From Acidimicrobiia bacterium UBA6912 (GTDB taxonomy: Bacteria; Actinomycetota; Acidimicrobiia; Spongiisociales; UBA5794), in assembly GCA_002450985.1 (NCBI GenBank), contig DKBA01000112.1:3767-11585 (forward strand): DNA of 7,819 nt. The letters run 5' to 3'. This document shows, in pieces, positions 5,525 to 7,819 of the stretch. The number at the start of each line of letters is the position of its first letter. The stretch's first letter is position 1. The notes beneath the pieces are model-generated. The model worked only from the letters and a program-made list of their open reading frames with translations. It was not told the origin of the DNA and did no database searches. A program made the position numbers and the translations under genes.

Positions 5525-6052
5525 GTGAAGCCGCCAGCGCCGCAGCCTGGGCACCACGAGTCATCGCCGGCCGGGGTCATCATGGAACGCGACGGAACCA
5601 AGTACTTCAGCCGCGAATACGCCAACGCCTTCCTCGGGCTGATCCGCGCCAGCGATTCCGTGTTCCGCGCCCTTGATCGTTCACTCCAGGACGGGCACGG
5701 CATCTCCCTCCACCAATACGAGGTGCTGCTCTTCCTCGCCGCCTTCTCCACGGACCACACCATGCCGATGATCGAACTCCGCCGCCGCACGCCTCTCAGC
5801 CAGAGCCGCGTCTCCCGTGTAGTGAGCGGCCTCGAAGACGTCGGGCTTGTCCGACGCACCACCGACCCGACCGACAACCGAGCAGTGACTGTGACACTCA
5901 CCCAGCAAGGCCTCGAGAAGTACCGATCCGCTCACAACCAACACCTCCGAGACCTCGACCAACACCTCTTCTCCGCGCTGACCGAGCGAGAGATCAGCCA
6001 GCTCGCCGCCATCACGGCCAAGATCCTTGCCGCCCACCAGAACCAACGATGA
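5525..6052 (+). CDS. MarR-family transcriptional regulator (second)
   Basis: A 175-residue winged-helix repressor. Helix 1, YFSREYANAFLGLIRASDSVFRALDRSL (27-54), is the dimer arm. LHQYEVLLFLAAF (62-74) and MPMIELRRRTPLSQSRVSRVVSGLEDVGLVRRT (80-112) are the helix-turn-helix with its recognition helix, and DPTDNRAVTVTLTQQG (114-129) is the wing. The start is uncertain. The GTG at 5525 suits a leaderless transcript; the ATG at 5582 (residue 20) lacks a strong ribosome site but would remove an unstructured Pro/His-rich leader and give a more ordinary length of 156 residues. It is divergent from the DDN-Gfo/Idh/MocA unit, with two matching palindromes in the gap, so it probably represses both that unit and itself. 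The inducer is unknown. The last codons overlap an ATG, but the ORF that follows looks meaningless. Confidence 0.93.
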   Translation: MKPPAPQPGHHESSPAGVIMERDGTKYFSREYANAFLGLIRASDSVFRALDRSLQDGHGISLHQYEVLLFLAAFSTDHTMPMIELRRRTPLSQSRVSRVVSGLEDVGLVRRTTDPTDNRAVTVTLTQQGLEKYRSAHNQHLRDLDQHLFSALTEREISQLAAITAKILAAHQNQR

Positions 6053-6356
6053 TCCAGCCACCCCACGACCTCCCCAATTCAGTACGCGGTGGTTCGCGTT
6101 CGTCCCATAGGCCCGCCAAACCGAACGCCACCACCGCACCCAGCGGTCGGCCGGTGACGTCACCGCCGAGTTTGAACATGGTGATCGGCCTGCCTGCGTC
6201 GACCGGGGAACCCGCCGACACGCTGGCGTCGCGGTGTGACCTCGACGGACCCCTGCCCCGCCCCGTGTTTCGGACAGCTCGCCCGTGACTGCACGCCCAC
6301 CCGGGTCGGCACGCGGACGCTGATCGAGAAGGCTGAGGGTCGGCGAGGAACGAGGC
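6053..6356. other. Intergenic stretch between convergent MarR and HisRS-like genes
   Basis: About 300 bases with no gene I can support. A plus-strand ORF from the ATG at 6049 (79 codons) and a minus-strand ORF ending at 6012 (69 codons) have no recognisable domain. A bulged stem CCGCCGAC/GTCGCGG (6212-6219/6228-6234) could slow polymerase but has no T-run. The stretch may hold a decayed gene or simply the end of both transcripts. Confidence 0.5.
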
Positions 6357-7301
6357 TCAATCTGGCACCCGCACCGCAAGACGGTCGAGTCCGATTCCCA
6401 GGACCATGAGCCGCTCCTTGCGATTCTCCAAGAGGCGTTGCGTCCAGTCGACGAGGCCGCCGTCTGCGCACTCGACGTGCTCGCCGCCGTACACGGCTTC
6501 GGCGCGTAGCGCGGCACCCGAGTAGTAGCCCGCCCCTGCGGTACGGTCGGGCGCAATGACCGCCTCGAGACGGTCGACCGGCGCGAGTGCTCCAACCACC
6601 TGATCGACCACCCCCTCGAACCCCCCACCCGGGAACGCAGTCAGCTCGAGTCGCACTGCCTCGGCGCCGGCCGCCAGCAACGCAGCGGACACGAACCGGG
6701 CGTGCGCCTCGAGCACCTCTCGCTCGAACGTCCGGTTGCCGGTGTCCCGGCCTGCGGTCACCAGCCCGAGGATCGAGAAGTGGGCGAACGACTCGGCCCC
6801 CGCGAAGACCTGGGCCCGCAGCACTCGCTGCACGGCAGCCAGCCGCACCGGCTCCGCCGAGCGTGGATCGCCGGCGAGCAGGCGCCTTCGCCGCACTGCC
6901 GCCTCCAGGGCGAGGACGTTCGTCGGGTCTGCGGCCACCTCGGTCCGGCGCACCGTCGACACCACCTTGTGCTGATCGACCGGAGCGACCACCGAGTGGG
7001 CCGCCAGGGGCGCCACCGGAGCCAGCACCACGGCCTCGATCCCCTCGGGCAGTGTGCCAAGCGCCGCATCCTCCACTGCGCGCAGCGCCCGCAGCGACAC
7101 GGTTCCCGGTCTCACGAAACGGTCGCGCTCGTACTGTTGCAGCACCTCGGCAGGCGACACCCGTCCGGCGCGCCGCCGCATCACCTCGAGCAGCAACGTC
7201 GTCAGATCGGCGCCGCCCAACTCGTCGGCGAGCGCTTCCAGCACCGCCTCGCCCCCTGCAGCCTCGACGACCCGACGCAGATGGCCGTCGTCAGTGCTCA
7301 C
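6357..7301 (-). CDS. Uncharacterised protein with HisRS/HisZ-like class II synthetase core
   Basis: A 314-residue protein with no certain function. Its second half resembles the HisRS/HisZ catalytic fold. VLRAQVFAGAESFAHFSILGLVTAG (160-184) looks like motif 2, AGAGYYSGAALRAEAVYGGEHVECADGG (255-282) resembles the YYTG...GGRYDG region of HisRS, and GIGLDRL (302-308) resembles motif 3 (GxGxER), with Asp in place of Glu. The middle contains DQHKVVSTVRRTEVAADPTNVLALEAAVRRR (109-139). There is no anticodon-binding domain after motif 3; the protein ends six residues later. The start is the GTG at 7301, whose GTGA overlaps the maltokinase stop; upstream in-frame extension is antisense-like and rejected. 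It may bind ATP or activate a small carboxylate, or be catalytically dead like HisZ. Translational coupling to maltokinase suggests a link to trehalose/maltose-1-phosphate metabolism, but this is inference. Gene confident, role unknown. Confidence 0.8.
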   Translation of the reverse strand: MSTDDGHLRRVVEAAGGEAVLEALADELGGADLTTLLLEVMRRRAGRVSPAEVLQQYERDRFVRPGTVSLRALRAVEDAALGTLPEGIEAVVLAPVAPLAAHSVVAPVDQHKVVSTVRRTEVAADPTNVLALEAAVRRRRLLAGDPRSAEPVRLAAVQRVLRAQVFAGAESFAHFSILGLVTAGRDTGNRTFEREVLEAHARFVSAALLAAGAEAVRLELTAFPGGGFEGVVDQVVGALAPVDRLEAVIAPDRTAGAGYYSGAALRAEAVYGGEHVECADGGLVDWTQRLLENRKERLMVLGIGLDRLAVRVPD

Positions 7302-7819
7302 GTGCGAGCGCGCTCGACCTCGACGGCGGCGTGCATCGCAGCGAGTGGGATGAATGCCCAATCCGGACGATGGTCGATCTCCCACAGCAGCTCGCGACTG
7401 GCCTTCTCCAGCGCATACGCATCGAGCAGCGCCTGGATGTCGTCGAGGGATCCCGGGAGCAGCCGAGAGCCTCCCGCCTCGCGATAGGCCCGCAACAGCG
7501 CCGCCCCGACCCACCGGTACCAGCTTCTCCCCCACCGATCGAAGACGGCGACCGCCTCGTCGGGGATCGCGCCTGCGTCGACCTCGTCTTGCATCGCGGC
7601 GCGGGTTGCGTAGTCGTACGACCGCAGCATCTCGGCGAGGTCCCGCACCGGTGAGGCCTTGATGCGGCGCTCGCTGAGCGGCCGGGTGGAGTCGCCCGTG
7701 AAATCGAACTGGACGTAGTCGGTGCCGGTGAACAGCACCTCGTCCAATCGGTAGTCGCCGTGGCACCGGATGCGCACTCCGGTCATCCTGCCGGCCACCA
7801 CCCGGTGGAGGCAGCGCAG
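7298..7819 (-). CDS. Maltokinase (Pep2-like), C-terminal part, 5' end beyond window
   Basis: Maltokinase phosphorylates maltose with ATP to maltose-1-phosphate, feeding the GlgE route from trehalose to alpha-glucan in actinobacteria. The 173 visible residues form the C-terminal kinase lobe. RCHGDYRLDEVL (18-29) corresponds to the family's HGDYHLGQVL, with the catalytic Asp present but HLGQ changed to RLDE. QFDFTGD (37-43) corresponds to the Mg-binding DFEGE. RPLSERRIKASPVRDLAEMLRSYDYA (46-71) is highly diagnostic. ALEKASRELLWEIDHRPDWAFIPL (136-159) is the usual end. The frame stays open to the window edge, so the start, and whether it is a TreS fusion, cannot be judged. Its TGA (7300-7298) overlaps the GTG of the HisRS-like gene. 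A 12-bp palindrome CGAGCGCGCTCG (7305-7316) sits in its last codons. Confidence 0.9.
   Translation of the reverse strand: MRCLHRVVAGRMTGVRIRCHGDYRLDEVLFTGTDYVQFDFTGDSTRPLSERRIKASPVRDLAEMLRSYDYATRAAMQDEVDAGAIPDEAVAVFDRWGRSWYRWVGAALLRAYREAGGSRLLPGSLDDIQALLDAYALEKASRELLWEIDHRPDWAFIPLAAMHAAVEVERART

Noticed and set aside
6049..6288. 79-codon plus ORF whose ATG overlaps the MarR stop (ATGA)
   Set aside because: The overlap imitates coupling, but the translation is Pro/Ser/Arg-rich with no recognisable family and no ribosome site; chance is likely.
6587..7654. Plus-strand ORF of 355 codons opposite the HisRS-like and maltokinase genes
   Set aside because: Pro/Arg/Ala-rich antisense translation with no domain; the opposite strand is clearly coding.
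7302..7766. In-frame upstream extension of the HisRS-like gene
   Set aside because: It runs out of frame through the maltokinase coding region and is Arg/Gly/Ala-rich without domains; the GTGA overlap at 7301-7298 is the natural start.
1..7819. CRISPR arrays, tRNA/rRNA genes, insertion sequences, toxin-antitoxin pairs or phage genes
   Set aside because: I saw no regularly spaced repeats, no transposase or integrase motifs, no tRNA-like fold and no rRNA signature.

Overview
The window is GC-rich, densely coded DNA from an actinobacterium. The support for this is the strong G/C bias at third codon positions, GTG starts, a deazaflavin (F420)-type nitroreductase homologue and trehalose/alpha-glucan enzymes. 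A lineage such as Acidimicrobiia would fit, but the sequence alone does not fix genus or class.

Layout, left to right. (1) 1-768, + strand: C-terminal part of a trehalose-6-phosphate synthase (OtsA, GT20), cut by the window edge. (2) 769-1070: non-coding gap between convergent genes. (3) 2072-1071, - strand: a small operon encoding an NTF2/SnoaL-like protein, a 47-codon ORF that looks like the severed N-terminus of a YceI protein, and a VOC/glyoxalase-fold protein. The stop of the YceI-like ORF overlaps the VOC start (ATGA). (4) 2182-3647, + strand, divergent from (3): a MarR regulator overlapping by ATGA with a zinc-independent, quinone-oxidoreductase-type MDR dehydrogenase. (5) 5441-3779, - strand, convergent with (4): a deazaflavin-dependent nitroreductase (DDN) family protein followed by a Gfo/Idh/MocA oxidoreductase. 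(6) 5525-6052, + strand, divergent from (5): a second MarR regulator. (7) 6053-6356: a gap with no convincing gene. (8) 7819-6357, - strand: the C-terminal part of a maltokinase (Pep2-like), coupled by a GTGA overlap to a protein with a HisRS/HisZ-like class II synthetase core and no obvious annotated function.

The middle of the window thus holds two MarR-controlled redox or detoxification divergons, flanked on both sides by trehalose/glycogen-metabolism genes. The best regulatory signal is in the 83-bp gap between DDN and the second MarR gene. It has two near-identical palindromes, GTATGCGCAAGCATAC and TATGCGCGCGCATA, with centres 21 bp (two helical turns) apart. They cover a plausible promoter for DDN and the -35 zone of the MarR gene. 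The most curious coding features are the YceI fragment that now acts as a translated leader for the VOC gene, and the HisRS-like orphan coupled to maltokinase. All assignments come from reading motifs by eye; no database search was possible.
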